In this document: positions 1 to 8,407 of the stretch, one piece after another
How the letters are laid out: every line of letters begins with the position of its first letter
Numbering within the stretch: the first letter of the stretch is position 1
DNA from: Mycobacterium sp.
GTDB taxonomy: Bacteria > Actinomycetota > Actinomycetes > Mycobacteriales > Mycobacteriaceae
Length of the DNA: 64,000 nucleotides
Assembly (NCBI GenBank): GCA_016197405.1
Contig: JACPVR010000007.1
Span: 248,001-312,000, forward strand
Direction of reading: 5' to 3'
The notes under the pieces: model-generated
Told to the model about the DNA's origin: nothing
The model's database searches: none
The model's input: only the letters and a program-made list of their open reading frames with translations
Position numbers and translations under genes: made by a program

Positions 1-14
1 ACCATTGGCGTATG

Positions 15-46
15 AGCGTAATATTATGACTGTAAGATAATGCGCT
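15..46. promoter_or_regulatory. Possible operator upstream of the first TetR gene
   Basis: This is an AT-rich patch in otherwise GC-rich DNA, bounded by AGCG on the left and CGCT on the right, with imperfect dyad symmetry between the two halves. It ends about 50 bases before the TetR start at 94, where an autoregulatory operator would be expected. The symmetry is imperfect and the window begins just upstream, so this is only a candidate. Confidence 0.25.
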
Positions 47-93
47 ATGGTTGGTCAAGCAGATCGCGAATTTGGTGACGGAAGGCGCTGACG

Positions 94-702
94 GTGGCCA
101 GGTACGACGCGGAGCACAAAGCCCACACACGGCAGCGGATCATCGACGTCGCCGGCCGGCGTCTCAAGCGCAACGGCATCGACGGTTCGGGGGTAGCTGC
201 CCTCATGACCGACGCGGGTCTGACCAACGGAGCGTTCTACGCTCACTTCCGGTCGAAGGACGATCTTGTCGCCCACGTGGTCGCCGAACAACTGGACACC
301 CAACGCGAGATCTTGGCCGCGTTGCCCGAGGGGAGGGCGGCGCTGGAACGGTTCGTGCACGAGTACTTGTCGCCGGCGCATCGGGACGACCCCGGCGCCG
401 GCTGTCCGAACGCTGCACTCCTCGACGAGATCGGCCGTTGTGACGACGCCGTCCGCGATGCCTACACCCAGGGAATGCAGTCGATCATCGAGGTGATTGC
501 GGCGCACCTGGCGCCAGAGGACCCCTCCGCCGCGCGCACCACCGCGCTTGGGCTGTTCACCGTCCTCGTCGCGACCCTGCAGCTCGCACGCGCCGTCTCC
601 GACCGTGACATGTCCGATCAATTGCTGAGATCCGGCATCGTCAACGCGCAGTTGCTTCTCGATCACGAAGCCACACCCAGGCGAAAGGGAAAGGCCACAT
701 GA
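94..702 (+). CDS. TetR/AcrR family transcriptional regulator
   Basis: A 202-residue repressor-type DNA-binding protein. The N-terminal helix-turn-helix is clear at about residues 10-56, ending in the typical segment TNGAFYAHFRSKDDL. The C-terminal half is helical and shares the Cys-Pro-Asn pattern of the AcrR-like group (GCPNAALLDEI). The start is a GTG; other in-frame starts would cut into the HTH. The stop overlaps the ATG of the following reductase by four bases (ATGA), so the two are probably co-transcribed and translationally coupled. The likely role is control of its own operon, including that reductase; the ligand cannot be read from the sequence. Confidence 0.85.
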   Translation: MARYDAEHKAHTRQRIIDVAGRRLKRNGIDGSGVAALMTDAGLTNGAFYAHFRSKDDLVAHVVAEQLDTQREILAALPEGRAALERFVHEYLSPAHRDDPGAGCPNAALLDEIGRCDDAVRDAYTQGMQSIIEVIAAHLAPEDPSAARTTALGLFTVLVATLQLARAVSDRDMSDQLLRSGIVNAQLLLDHEATPRRKGKAT

Positions 703-1700
703 AGGCATTCGTCGTGCACCACTACGGCAAGGATGGGGTCCGCGCCACCGACGTGCCCATGCCCGACGCCGGTCGCTCAGACCTCCTCGTCAAAGTGAGC
801 GCGGCGAGCATCAATCCGCTTGACCTCATGGTCCGAAACGGCGAGTTCAAGCAACTCCTGAAGTACAGGCCCCCCTTCGTGCTCGGCCACGACGTAGCCG
901 GAGTGGTCACCGAGATCGGCTCCGGGGTAAGCGGTTTCGCCGTCGGTGACGAAGTGTTCGCACGGCCGCGAGACCTGCGAATCGGAACGTTCGCCGAGTA
1001 CATCGCCATCGACGGGGACGACGCCGCCCCCAAGCCGGCCACCCTGTCCCTGCACGAGGCGGCCGCGGTCCCGCTGGTTGCGCTGGCCGCCTGGCAGATC
1101 CTGGTCGAGGTGGCCCACATCGCACCCGGCCAGAAGGTTTTGGTCCACGCCGGCGCCGGAGGCCTGGGATCGACCGTCATTCAGCTGGCCAAGCACCTCG
1201 GTGCGCACGTGGCGACCACCGTCAGCGGGGCTAGAGCGCAACTGGTCCGCGATCTCGGAGCCGACGTCGTTATCGACTACACCACACAGGATTTCAGTCG
1301 GCTGTGTTCGGGTTACGACGTCGTACTGGACTCCGTGGGAGGCGACAACCTCATGAAGTCGCTCACCGTGCTCAAACCTGGCGGCCTTGCCATCGGGGTC
1401 GCCGGCCCTCCCGATGCCGGATTCGCCAGACAAGTCGGGGCACCGAAGCCATTCGAGTTCGTGCTGTCGTTCCTCAGTCGCAAGGTCCGCAGGGCAGCCA
1501 AGAAGCTGGGCGTGCGATATGAGTTCTTCTTCATGCACGCCAGCGGCGCCCAACTCCGCACGCTCGCCGCGTTGTACGACGCAGGACATCTGCGGCCGGT
1601 CATCGACACCATCTTCGGTTTCGACCAGACCCTCGACGCGCTCGCCCACGTCGAAAGCGGGAAGTCCAAGGCCGGCAAGGTCGTCGTCACACTGGACTGA
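699..1700 (+). CDS. NAD(P)-dependent medium-chain reductase, quinone oxidoreductase type
   Basis: A 333-residue zinc-independent member of the medium-chain dehydrogenase/reductase superfamily. The N-terminal GroES-like domain contains PFVLGHDVAGVVTEIG. The Rossmann domain has the nucleotide-binding motif HAGAGGLGSTVIQLAKHLG near residues 148-166. The zinc-ligand cysteines of alcohol dehydrogenases are absent. It probably reduces a quinone, enone or other electrophile with NAD(P)H in the cytosol. It begins inside the stop codon of the TetR gene and is likely that regulator's target. The gene ends seven bases before the convergent SDR gene. The substrate is unknown. Confidence 0.85.
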   Translation: MKAFVVHHYGKDGVRATDVPMPDAGRSDLLVKVSAASINPLDLMVRNGEFKQLLKYRPPFVLGHDVAGVVTEIGSGVSGFAVGDEVFARPRDLRIGTFAEYIAIDGDDAAPKPATLSLHEAAAVPLVALAAWQILVEVAHIAPGQKVLVHAGAGGLGSTVIQLAKHLGAHVATTVSGARAQLVRDLGADVVIDYTTQDFSRLCSGYDVVLDSVGGDNLMKSLTVLKPGGLAIGVAGPPDAGFARQVGAPKPFEFVLSFLSRKVRRAAKKLGVRYEFFFMHASGAQLRTLAALYDAGHLRPVIDTIFGFDQTLDALAHVESGKSKAGKVVVTLD

Positions 1701-1706
1701 CCGCCG

Positions 1707-2543
1707 TCACTTCGACGTGGTCGCGGCCGCCAGGACGGCGTCGTTGATAGCGGTGGGGGTCACCGCGACGATGGCCTTCTGGGCGCGGCTGGCGATATCC
1801 AACAGGTATCGACGTTTCGGGCGCCGAGACGTTAGCGCGTGATCGACGGCCTTGGTGACCCGTTTGGGGTCGGCGGCAAATTTCTGCATGCGTCCCATGA
1901 GTTTTCGACTTCCCGCCAGGTGGGCTGCGTACAGCTCGCGATGCTGTGGAGACAACTGCGCCGTCATGGCGTCGTAATCGGTGAGCACGTCGCCCCACAT
2001 GTCCGTACGAATCGGGCCGGGCTCGATCAGCGAGACGGGAATGCGCCAGGGACGCAACTCCATGCGCAGCGCATCGGCCAGTGACTCGATCGCGTACTTC
2101 GACGCATTGTAGGCCCCGGTGCCGGGAGTGGTGATCAACCCGCTGACCGAGGATATGAACACCACTCGGCCGCGGGCGGCACGAATCTTGGGGAGCACCG
2201 CCTGAGTGACGGCGACCTGGGAGATGACGTTGACGTCGAGCTGGCGCGTCAGATCGTCGAGAGACAAACTCTCCACCGGACCGTTGACGATGATCCCGGC
2301 ATTGTTGACGACACCGTCGAGTGTTGCGGGCAGTCGATCGGGTAGCGCCGCGATGCCGGACCGGTCGGTGATGTCGAGGGGTACTGCGTGCACGTTGGGC
2401 ATACCGTCGAGGTGGCGCAGCGCAGACTCGGACCGAGCGGTGGCGAAGACGTTCCAGCCGCGTCGGCTCATGTGTTCGGTGATCGCCAGACCGATCCCTC
2501 TGCCGGCGCCGGTGACCATTACGGAAGGCATCTGCTCTCTCAT
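1707..2543 (-). CDS. Short-chain dehydrogenase/reductase (SDR)
   Basis: A classical SDR of about 278 residues. Rossmann motif TGAGRGIGLAITEHM lies at the N-terminus, the NNAG motif (VVNNAGIIVNGP) about 70 residues further on, and the catalytic triad region has Ser in FISSVSG and YNASK with the Tyr and Lys. The frame is open far upstream, but the chosen ATG lies at the SDR fold boundary and overlaps the stop of the upstream membrane-protein gene (ATGA), which fits a two-gene operon. The pair is divergent from a TetR gene with repeated operator-like sites between, so it is probably regulated by that TetR. The substrate is unknown; the reaction would be NAD(P)-dependent alcohol/ketone interconversion. 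Confidence 0.85.
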   Translation of the reverse strand: MREQMPSVMVTGAGRGIGLAITEHMSRRGWNVFATARSESALRHLDGMPNVHAVPLDITDRSGIAALPDRLPATLDGVVNNAGIIVNGPVESLSLDDLTRQLDVNVISQVAVTQAVLPKIRAARGRVVFISSVSGLITTPGTGAYNASKYAIESLADALRMELRPWRIPVSLIEPGPIRTDMWGDVLTDYDAMTAQLSPQHRELYAAHLAGSRKLMGRMQKFAADPKRVTKAVDHALTSRRPKRRYLLDIASRAQKAIVAVTPTAINDAVLAAATTSK

Positions 2544-2974
2544 TTCTCGTCGTCTAATGGGTTGCGGATCAAGGCAGTCTTTGCCGAGACGCGGCGCTGC
2601 CACAGAAGCAGGATTCCCACGCCGACGGTCTCCAGGCCGATTGCGGACACCGCAACGGGATGCGGTCGTCCGCGCTGCTGCCACGAAAGCGTCCGCGCGA
2701 GTCCACCGGCGAAGATCGTCGAGAGCGCGGCGGTCAGCGCCGACGAGTGCTCGACGCGTGGGAGCTGAGACCAAATCACTGGTCCCACTGCGAATTTGAA
2801 CACGTTGGCATAACGCAAGGCGCTGTCCACGGTTGGCATCACTTCCGGTGAACCACCCGGAACTCCCTGTGGACCACGAACGATCTCCCCGGCCGCGCTG
2901 ACCATCGGTATCGCCGCGAGCATTGCGAGCGTTCGCTGCAGTCCTCGCCGACTGTTCTCACGCTGCCACGCCAC
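2540..2974 (-). CDS. Small DUF4345-like membrane protein
   Basis: A protein of about 144 residues with three or four hydrophobic stretches, including a leader-like segment near the N-terminus and GLETVGVGILLLW near the C-terminus, so it is probably an integral membrane protein. The composition and length resemble small actinobacterial DUF4345 proteins; this is a family impression only. Two GTG codons are possible starts. The downstream one at 2974 has GAGGAG at a five-base spacing, whereas the upstream one at 2980 overlaps that ribosome-binding site, so 2974 is preferred. It overlaps the SDR gene downstream and is first in the operon controlled from the divergent region. Confidence 0.65.
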   Translation of the reverse strand: MAWQRENSRRGLQRTLAMLAAIPMVSAAGEIVRGPQGVPGGSPEVMPTVDSALRYANVFKFAVGPVIWSQLPRVEHSSALTAALSTIFAGGLARTLSWQQRGRPHPVAVSAIGLETVGVGILLLWQRRVSAKTALIRNPLDDEK

Positions 2975-2986
2975 GATCACTCCTCA

Positions 2987-3060
2987 TAAACCGATCGGTG
3001 TACTTGATGATCGCCGACGGTACACTGTCGGCACCCTTGATGTAAACCCATCGGTATACT
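2987..3060. promoter_or_regulatory. Two direct-repeat TetR-type operator sites in a divergent promoter
   Basis: Two 18-base sites, 2987-3004 (TAAACCGATCGGTGTACT) and 3043-3060 (TAAACCCATCGGTATACT), match at 16 of 18 positions. The first contains the perfect palindrome ACCGATCGGT. They lie between the DUF4345-like/SDR pair and the TetR gene starting at 3067, so the TetR product probably binds both. The TATACT at 3055-3060 sits where a -10 box would place transcription start at or next to the ATG at 3067, suggesting a leaderless mRNA that the operator overlaps. Confidence 0.7.
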
Positions 3061-3066
3061 CGGGTG

Positions 3067-3663
3067 ATGACCGTGCAGGATAAGGCGCAGGCAACCGATC
3101 GACGCGGTGGCCGGGGTGCGCGGCAGCGCATCCTCAGCGCAGCCACTGAGCTGTTCTATCGCGAAGGCATCAACGCCACCGGTGTCGAGCGGCTGGCCAG
3201 CGAGGCAGCCGTCTCCAAGAGAAGCCTCTATCAACACTTTCCGAGCAAGGAAGCCGTCGTGGAAGAGTATCTGCGGACGGTCCAGCACGGCGTCGGCGAT
3301 CCTATCCGGCCTGGACCACGGGATGTTGAGCGCACGCCGCGCGAGCGGATACTCGCGCTATTCGCCGCCCCGACGATCGGCGGGCGGATGCGTGGTTGCC
3401 CGTTCCACAACGCCGCGGTCGAGGCGGCTGAGGTCATGCCGGACGTTCACGACATCGTCCAGAAGCACAAGCGCGACTACATCAAGGGTCTGATCAAGCT
3501 GGCCCGTCAAGCCGGAGCCGCGAACCCCACGCTGCTCGGCAACCAGCTGGCCCTGCTCTACGAGGGGGCGGCCGCACTGTCGACGTCTCTGGATGACCCG
3601 GCCAGCTGGGCGCAGGCTCGGAAGGCGGCCGCGACGCTAATCGATCACAGCACCGGGAAGTGA
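3067..3663 (+). CDS. TetR/AcrR family transcriptional regulator
   Basis: A 198-residue TetR protein. The HTH covers about residues 15-60, with SEAAVSKRSLYQHFPSKEAVV as the recognition region. The C-terminal domain contains GCPFHNAAVEAAEV, as in TetR proteins that sense electrophiles or reactive compounds. A GTG three bases upstream (3064) is also possible, but the ATG at 3067 is favoured because a -10-like TATACT ends six bases before it and no ribosome-binding site is present, consistent with leaderless translation. It is divergent from the DUF4345-like/SDR pair and probably represses both itself and that pair through the repeated sites at 2987-3060. Confidence 0.85.
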   Translation: MTVQDKAQATDRRGGRGARQRILSAATELFYREGINATGVERLASEAAVSKRSLYQHFPSKEAVVEEYLRTVQHGVGDPIRPGPRDVERTPRERILALFAAPTIGGRMRGCPFHNAAVEAAEVMPDVHDIVQKHKRDYIKGLIKLARQAGAANPTLLGNQLALLYEGAAALSTSLDDPASWAQARKAAATLIDHSTGK

Positions 3664-3735
3664 TTATCACGCCGCGGATCCCGCCGCCAAGGTTATTCGA
3701 CGCACAGTTATCGCAGAGTTCAACCTGTCTACGCG

Positions 3736-4098
3736 TTACCCGCCCGAGCTCGTCGGACTCGATGCGAACAGTCCCAGCATTCCGGTGACGATCGCGGTCA
3801 CCGGGGCGACGAGAATGCTGGCTGCGGTGTCCTTGTCGAGCAGCAGGCACCACACCGCCCCGATGGCCAGCACGATCGCGATGATCCCGAACAGCAGGAA
3901 CAGCATCTTCCACAGGTCGACTTTGTCCTTGTTTCGGGTGGGGATGAGATCGGGGTTGGCCGTTTGAAGCTCGTTGAGCACGGCCTTCTTGTCCACGGTG
4001 TATTGCAGGGCATCGAATGACCCGACAACACCGCGTGCCGGATCGGAAAGGCCGGTCATCTCGTTCGGTCCCGCTGCCGGCTGAGATGGACTACACAT
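3736..4098 (-). CDS. Small hypothetical protein with two membrane segments
   Basis: A 120-residue protein. The N-terminal half is polar, with a segment around residues 25-60 rich in Lys, Asp and Asn. It is followed by two hydrophobic helices at about residues 65-87 and 92-113 that look like a membrane hairpin. No signal peptide or known domain was recognised. Its ATG overlaps the last codons of the upstream beta-rich protein gene by eight bases, implying co-transcription and coupled translation. A Met at residue 14 is an alternative start. Function is unknown; it may anchor or accompany the product of the upstream gene. Confidence 0.6.
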   Translation of the reverse strand: MCSPSQPAAGPNEMTGLSDPARGVVGSFDALQYTVDKKAVLNELQTANPDLIPTRNKDKVDLWKMLFLLFGIIAIVLAIGAVWCLLLDKDTAASILVAPVTAIVTGMLGLFASSPTSSGG

Positions 4099-5284
4099 CG
4101 ACGGCTATGGGTTTGGCCGGCACCAGCGTGGCCACCGATACGTGCGGCCAGGTGAGCGTCGCGAAGTTCAGCGACACGTTCTGGGTGTACTGGATCTGGG
4201 GGTAGGTCACGGTGACCGTCTGCTCACCGGCCAGCGCCGAACCGGCGGTCACCGCGAAGGTCGGCGCCGGCGCCCCGGTGGGCACCGTCGGCGAAACCTT
4301 TTGCGTCTCACCGGCCTTCAGCGGGCCCACCGTCACGTCGACCTGGACCTTCTCGATCCAGAAGATGGCCGACATCTGGGCGGCGTTGGCATTGGGTCCG
4401 ACTCCGCCGTCACCGAGCAGGAAGCCGATGTTGTCGGTTCCCCCGCCCGGAACCGCTGCCGACTCGGTATCGATGATGATGACGTCGGTCGAGATGATGT
4501 TCATCCCGGCGATGTGTTCCCTCAGAAGCAGATTCGGATCGTCGATGAGCGCCTGCGTGAGCGCCGGGGCCAGTGACAGGTCCTGCGGGATACGTGCGGT
4601 GGCATTGTCCGAAGCGGTCTGACTGGGGAAGCGGATGCGCGCGACGGGATTCCCGATCGGGAACGGAGTGATATCGACCGGATCGATCGTCGGGCCGCCG
4701 TCGACGTGGAACGCCGTGCCCTGGGCATTGATGGTGGTGCCGTGCGGGATCGAGGCCATCCGCGCGAAGGTCGGTTCGGCCTCGGCGGGATGTTGTGTCG
4801 GCGGAACGATCACCCACAGTCCTGGTTCGAGGTGAATCGGGGTGGTGGTCAGCGGATCGGTGACATCACTGATCGACTGCAGGTACGGCACACCGTTGAG
4901 GAAGATATCGCCCTCCACTTCGCCACGGTTGGGCACCGCACCCAGCGGATCTTGGAACGACAACGTCTCGATGGTCAGGTTCAGTTCGAGGATGTTGTCG
5001 CTATCGGGCTGCGGCGTGGGCAGATCAGTTGGTGTGGTGGAGTTCTGCGGCCGGAAGATCGTGTTGAAGCCGCGGCCGGTGAACGTTCCGGTGAACGCCC
5101 GCAACGGGCCCAGCGCCGGTGCGATATCGGCAGGGGCCGGCGGTGCGACACCAGGTTGGAACGGAACCTCGTTGATAGTGAAGTCGGTCGGAATCTGTAC
5201 TGCGGAAGTGAGTTTGGTGCGGGGAAGGCGGCGGCGCGGGGTAGTGGCCTTCGTGCCTGGCTTGTGGGTGGTGTCGGTGGACAT
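4091..5284 (-). CDS. Beta-rich protein resembling a heme-binding/lipocalin-like family
   Basis: A 397-residue soluble protein without signal peptide or membrane helix. After a basic, Thr-rich N-terminus of about 40 residues comes a region with LGPLRAFTGTFTGRGFN, then VPNRGEVEGDIFLNGVPYLQ, then PHGTTINAQGTAF, and near the C-terminus LTWPHVSVATL. I recall this ordered set of motifs from a family in bacteria and fungi that annotation pipelines call heme-binding protein, with a lipocalin-type barrel, but this could not be checked. No obvious catalytic motif is present. It lies in a two-gene unit with the overlapping small membrane protein. Confidence is good that it is a real gene and low for heme binding. 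Confidence 0.6.
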   Translation of the reverse strand: MSTDTTHKPGTKATTPRRRLPRTKLTSAVQIPTDFTINEVPFQPGVAPPAPADIAPALGPLRAFTGTFTGRGFNTIFRPQNSTTPTDLPTPQPDSDNILELNLTIETLSFQDPLGAVPNRGEVEGDIFLNGVPYLQSISDVTDPLTTTPIHLEPGLWVIVPPTQHPAEAEPTFARMASIPHGTTINAQGTAFHVDGGPTIDPVDITPFPIGNPVARIRFPSQTASDNATARIPQDLSLAPALTQALIDDPNLLLREHIAGMNIISTDVIIIDTESAAVPGGGTDNIGFLLGDGGVGPNANAAQMSAIFWIEKVQVDVTVGPLKAGETQKVSPTVPTGAPAPTFAVTAGSALAGEQTVTVTYPQIQYTQNVSLNFATLTWPHVSVATLVPAKPIAVDV

Positions 5285-5506
5285 TCGTTGGACCTATCGG
5301 CTGAAGGAATGATGCAACGAAATGCTCTCTGGTTGGGTCGTCGCCGACACGCGTAGTGCGGTACTCGGAACGGACCGGAATCTCGGCGATGGAATAGCGC
5401 ACCAGTTGTCCTTGTAGAGGCTGGTGAGACAAGGCTTCGTCGGCGCCGCTGATTGCGGTGGCGCTGCAGCGGCACATCGGCGACTAAGCTGCGCTGGCCG
5501 ACTTGC

Positions 5507-6643
5507 CTAATACGAGCGGGGTAACGCCAGGCTGTGCTGGGCCACGTAGTTGAGGATCATTTCTCGGCTGACGGGTGCGATCCGGAGCAGTCGGGCCAGC
5601 CCCCATTGTGGAAGTAGGCCGTATTCGGCGGAGAGGCCGTTGCCGCCGTGGAGTTGGATGACGTGGTCGACGGCGCCGACCGCCGCTTCAGCGGCGGCGT
5701 ACTTGGCGATGTTGGACGCTTCACCGGCGGGTTGGTCGTGGTCGTAAAGCCAGGCTGCCTTGGCGGTCATCATAGCCGCGAGGTCCACCTCGATCTTGGC
5801 TCTGGCCAACGGATGTGAGATTGCCTGGTATGAACCGATCGCCGGACCCCAGACGGTGCGGGTACGGGCATAGTCGGCGCCGCGGTCGATGGCGTGACGG
5901 CCGACGCCGACGCACACCGCGGCCCCGGTGATCCGCTCGGGGTTGAGCCCGTCGAACACCTGACGGAAGCCTTCGTTCTCGGTGCCGATCAGACTGGAGG
6001 CGGGCAGGCGAACGTTGTCGAAGAACAACGTGAACTGTTTCTCGGGCAAGCTGATGCCTACGGGCAGGCGCTGGGCGATCAGACCGGGGACGTCGGTCGG
6101 TACCAGGAACAGCGACAGCTTCTCGGCGGCGGTGCGGGCGACGACGATAAGGGCGTCGGCTTCATCGACTCCGGAGATGTAGTACTTGGTGCCGTCGAGC
6201 ATGTAGTCGTCGCCGTCACGGCGGGCGGTGGTGGAAACTTTATGGGTGTTGGAACCGGCGTCGGGCTCGGTGATCGCGAATACCACCTTAGACTCACCAG
6301 ATATCATGCGGGGCAGCCATTCCCGGCGTTGATGGTCGGTGCCGTACCGGGTGAGCAATTCGCCGGAGATCGCGCTGGACACCAGGAGCAACAGCAAAGG
6401 GCAGCCGTGTGCTGCGGTCTCCTCGCAGACGATTGCCAACTCGGTCATGCCGGCACCGCCGCCACCGAACTCTTCAGGCAGGTTGATGCCGATGAAGCCA
6501 TGGGCGGCAAGGTCGGTCCACAGTTCGGTGGTGGATGCGCCAGCCGTGGCACGTTGGGCGAAGTAGTCGGAACCGTATTTGTCGGTGACGGCACCGACCG
6601 CGTCACGTAGTGCCCGGTGTTCGGGTGATTCCAGGAAATCCAT
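5507..6643 (-). CDS. Acyl-CoA dehydrogenase (last gene of the acyl-CoA carboxylase operon)
   Basis: A 378-residue flavoprotein of the acyl-CoA dehydrogenase fold. The N-terminal helical domain is followed by the FAD/substrate motif FAITEPDAGSNTHKVSTTA near residues 128-146 and the C-terminal helical segment HVIQLHGGNGLSAEYG. It should oxidise an acyl-CoA to the 2,3-enoyl-CoA, passing electrons to ETF. It is the last gene of a six-gene minus-strand operon and starts immediately at the AtuA stop. In Pseudomonas terpene degradation an acyl-CoA dehydrogenase (AtuD) has a matching position in the pathway, so a branched or isoprenoid acyl-CoA is a reasonable guess. Mycobacterial FadE13-type proteins in accA2/accD2 clusters are the nearest remembered relatives. 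Confidence 0.85.
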   Translation of the reverse strand: MDFLESPEHRALRDAVGAVTDKYGSDYFAQRATAGASTTELWTDLAAHGFIGINLPEEFGGGGAGMTELAIVCEETAAHGCPLLLLLVSSAISGELLTRYGTDHQRREWLPRMISGESKVVFAITEPDAGSNTHKVSTTARRDGDDYMLDGTKYYISGVDEADALIVVARTAAEKLSLFLVPTDVPGLIAQRLPVGISLPEKQFTLFFDNVRLPASSLIGTENEGFRQVFDGLNPERITGAAVCVGVGRHAIDRGADYARTRTVWGPAIGSYQAISHPLARAKIEVDLAAMMTAKAAWLYDHDQPAGEASNIAKYAAAEAAVGAVDHVIQLHGGNGLSAEYGLLPQWGLARLLRIAPVSREMILNYVAQHSLALPRSY

Positions 6644-8407
6644 TCAGCCCACCAGCTTGTCGGGGATGTCGGTGTGCAAACACCGGAGGTATTCGCCAAG
6701 ACCTTTGGCCTGGGGGTCGGTCTTGGTGCATGACGCCACTCCTTGGCCGAGGTAGCCTACGATGACGAAGTTCAAAGCCTTGAGGTTGGCGAATTCGTAG
6801 CGGCGCACGGTCAACCCTGCCGATTCGGGCACCAGGTGATGAAAGCGCTCGACGGTGAGATGGGCGTGCAGCCAGTCCCAGCGTTCGTCAGTGTCGGTCC
6901 ACACGCCGACGTTTGCGTTTCCGCCTTTGTCGCCGGAGCGCGCTGCAACGATGTCACCGAGGGGCCGTCGCGACGTAGGACCGAAATCCACTGGTGCTGA
7001 GCAGATGTCCTCGACCATCCGCGGTGAAGCAGGCTCCCCGATCGAGGGATGCGGGACGGTCTCCCGGGTGCCGTCGGTGTGTACCACGACGTGTGCGACG
7101 GCCGATGCTGGGACCAGAGTGGGCCAGTACACCCCGAACTCGGTGGCCGAGGCTGGTGGTGTGGTGGTGTGGAAGCCCGGGTAGCCGGCCACCGCGAGTT
7201 CGATGACGGCGTTGGAGAACGCCCGGTCGACCTTGGCCCGATCGCGATCCTTGACCGTGATCCGCAGGTGCGCGGTGGCGTCGACCAGCGAAGTGGGGTC
7301 GGGCTTGTCGTAGCGCAGTAACTGGACGTCGATTTCGTCGAAAGTGTCTTGACCACCGAGTAATTCGAAGAGTTCCGAGACTGCCCAGTCCGCCTTTTCG
7401 GCGATGTTCAGGCCGGTGAGCACCATGGTCATGGTGTTGCGGTATCCGCCGATATAGTTCATGGACACTTTGAGATCGGTTGAGGGCGCTGAACCGCGGG
7501 TGCCGGTTACCAGAACGCGGTCGGGACCCGCCTGGGTCACAGCGAGGGTGTCGAAGTGCGCGACGACGTCGGGGTTGGCGTACGCGGGCGCGGCGACTTC
7601 GTAAAGCAGTTGGGCAATCACCGTGCCCGGGGTGACGAGGCCTCCGGTTCCCTCGGGTTTGGTGATCACGAAGCTGCCGTCGGCGGCCAGTTCGGCGATC
7701 GGGGAGCCGGGATAGCGGCGGTCGGTGATCTCCTGGAGCTGCGAGTAGTTGCCGCCGGTGGCTTGCGGCCCGCATTCGATGACGTGCCCGGCGGCGACGG
7801 CGCCGGCAAGCGCGTCGTAGTCGGTTCGGTCCCAGTGGTGCCACCACGCGCCTACGCCGACGACCAAGGCGGCATCGGTGACGCGGCCGGTGATCACCAC
7901 GTCGGCACCGGCGCGCAGGGCGGCGGCGATGCCCCAGCCGCCGAGGTAAGCATTCGCCGACACGGGCCGCACGTCGGACTCGGCCAGCAACGCACCGGTA
8001 TCGAGATGGGCGAATGGAATGCCCTGGGCAGCAAGTTCATCCAACCGTGGAACGAGGTCGTCGCCTTCGACGTAGGCAACGTTGGTGCTGACGCCGGCGG
8101 CGGCGGCGATATTACGCACCTGCTCGGCCATTCCGGCGGGGTTGAGACCGCCGGCATTGACCACGATCTTGATGCCACGGGCAGCACAGTCCGTGACAAC
8201 CTGTTCGAACTGAGTGAGGAAGGTGCGGGCATATCCGGCGTCGGGACTCTTCTGCTTGGCCTTCCAGAGAATCAGCATCGTCAGCTCGGCCAGATAGTCG
8301 CCGGTGATCACGTCGATATCGGTGCGGTCGACCAGATCGCGCATGGCGCCGAGGCGGTCGCCGTAGAAGCCCGAGGCGTTCCCGATTCGAACGGGCCGGC
8401 GGGTCAT
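6644..8407 (-). CDS. AtuA/DUF1446 family protein (acyclic terpene utilisation type)
   Basis: A 587-residue protein with two regions. The long N-terminal DUF1446 part begins VRIGNASGFYGDR and contains LGGWGIAAALRAGADVVITG. The C-terminal AtuA-like domain of about 100 residues has the signature ARSGDKGGNANVGVW near residue 490. AtuA is required for growth on citronellol/geraniol in Pseudomonas, but its exact reaction is unsettled. Here it sits between the TIGR03084 gene, which it overlaps by four bases, and the acyl-CoA dehydrogenase. The architecture is the fused, full-length form. Its presence is the main reason to read this operon as branched or isoprenoid acyl-CoA degradation. Confidence 0.85.
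   Translation of the reverse strand: MTRRPVRIGNASGFYGDRLGAMRDLVDRTDIDVITGDYLAELTMLILWKAKQKSPDAGYARTFLTQFEQVVTDCAARGIKIVVNAGGLNPAGMAEQVRNIAAAAGVSTNVAYVEGDDLVPRLDELAAQGIPFAHLDTGALLAESDVRPVSANAYLGGWGIAAALRAGADVVITGRVTDAALVVGVGAWWHHWDRTDYDALAGAVAAGHVIECGPQATGGNYSQLQEITDRRYPGSPIAELAADGSFVITKPEGTGGLVTPGTVIAQLLYEVAAPAYANPDVVAHFDTLAVTQAGPDRVLVTGTRGSAPSTDLKVSMNYIGGYRNTMTMVLTGLNIAEKADWAVSELFELLGGQDTFDEIDVQLLRYDKPDPTSLVDATAHLRITVKDRDRAKVDRAFSNAVIELAVAGYPGFHTTTPPASATEFGVYWPTLVPASAVAHVVVHTDGTRETVPHPSIGEPASPRMVEDICSAPVDFGPTSRRPLGDIVAARSGDKGGNANVGVWTDTDERWDWLHAHLTVERFHHLVPESAGLTVRRYEFANLKALNFVIVGYLGQGVASCTKTDPQAKGLGEYLRCLHTDIPDKLVG

Noticed and set aside
5285..5506. Open frame upstream of the heme-binding-like gene that would extend it or form a new gene
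   Set aside because: No motif and mostly overlapping the real gene in another frame; the 222 bases are treated as intergenic.
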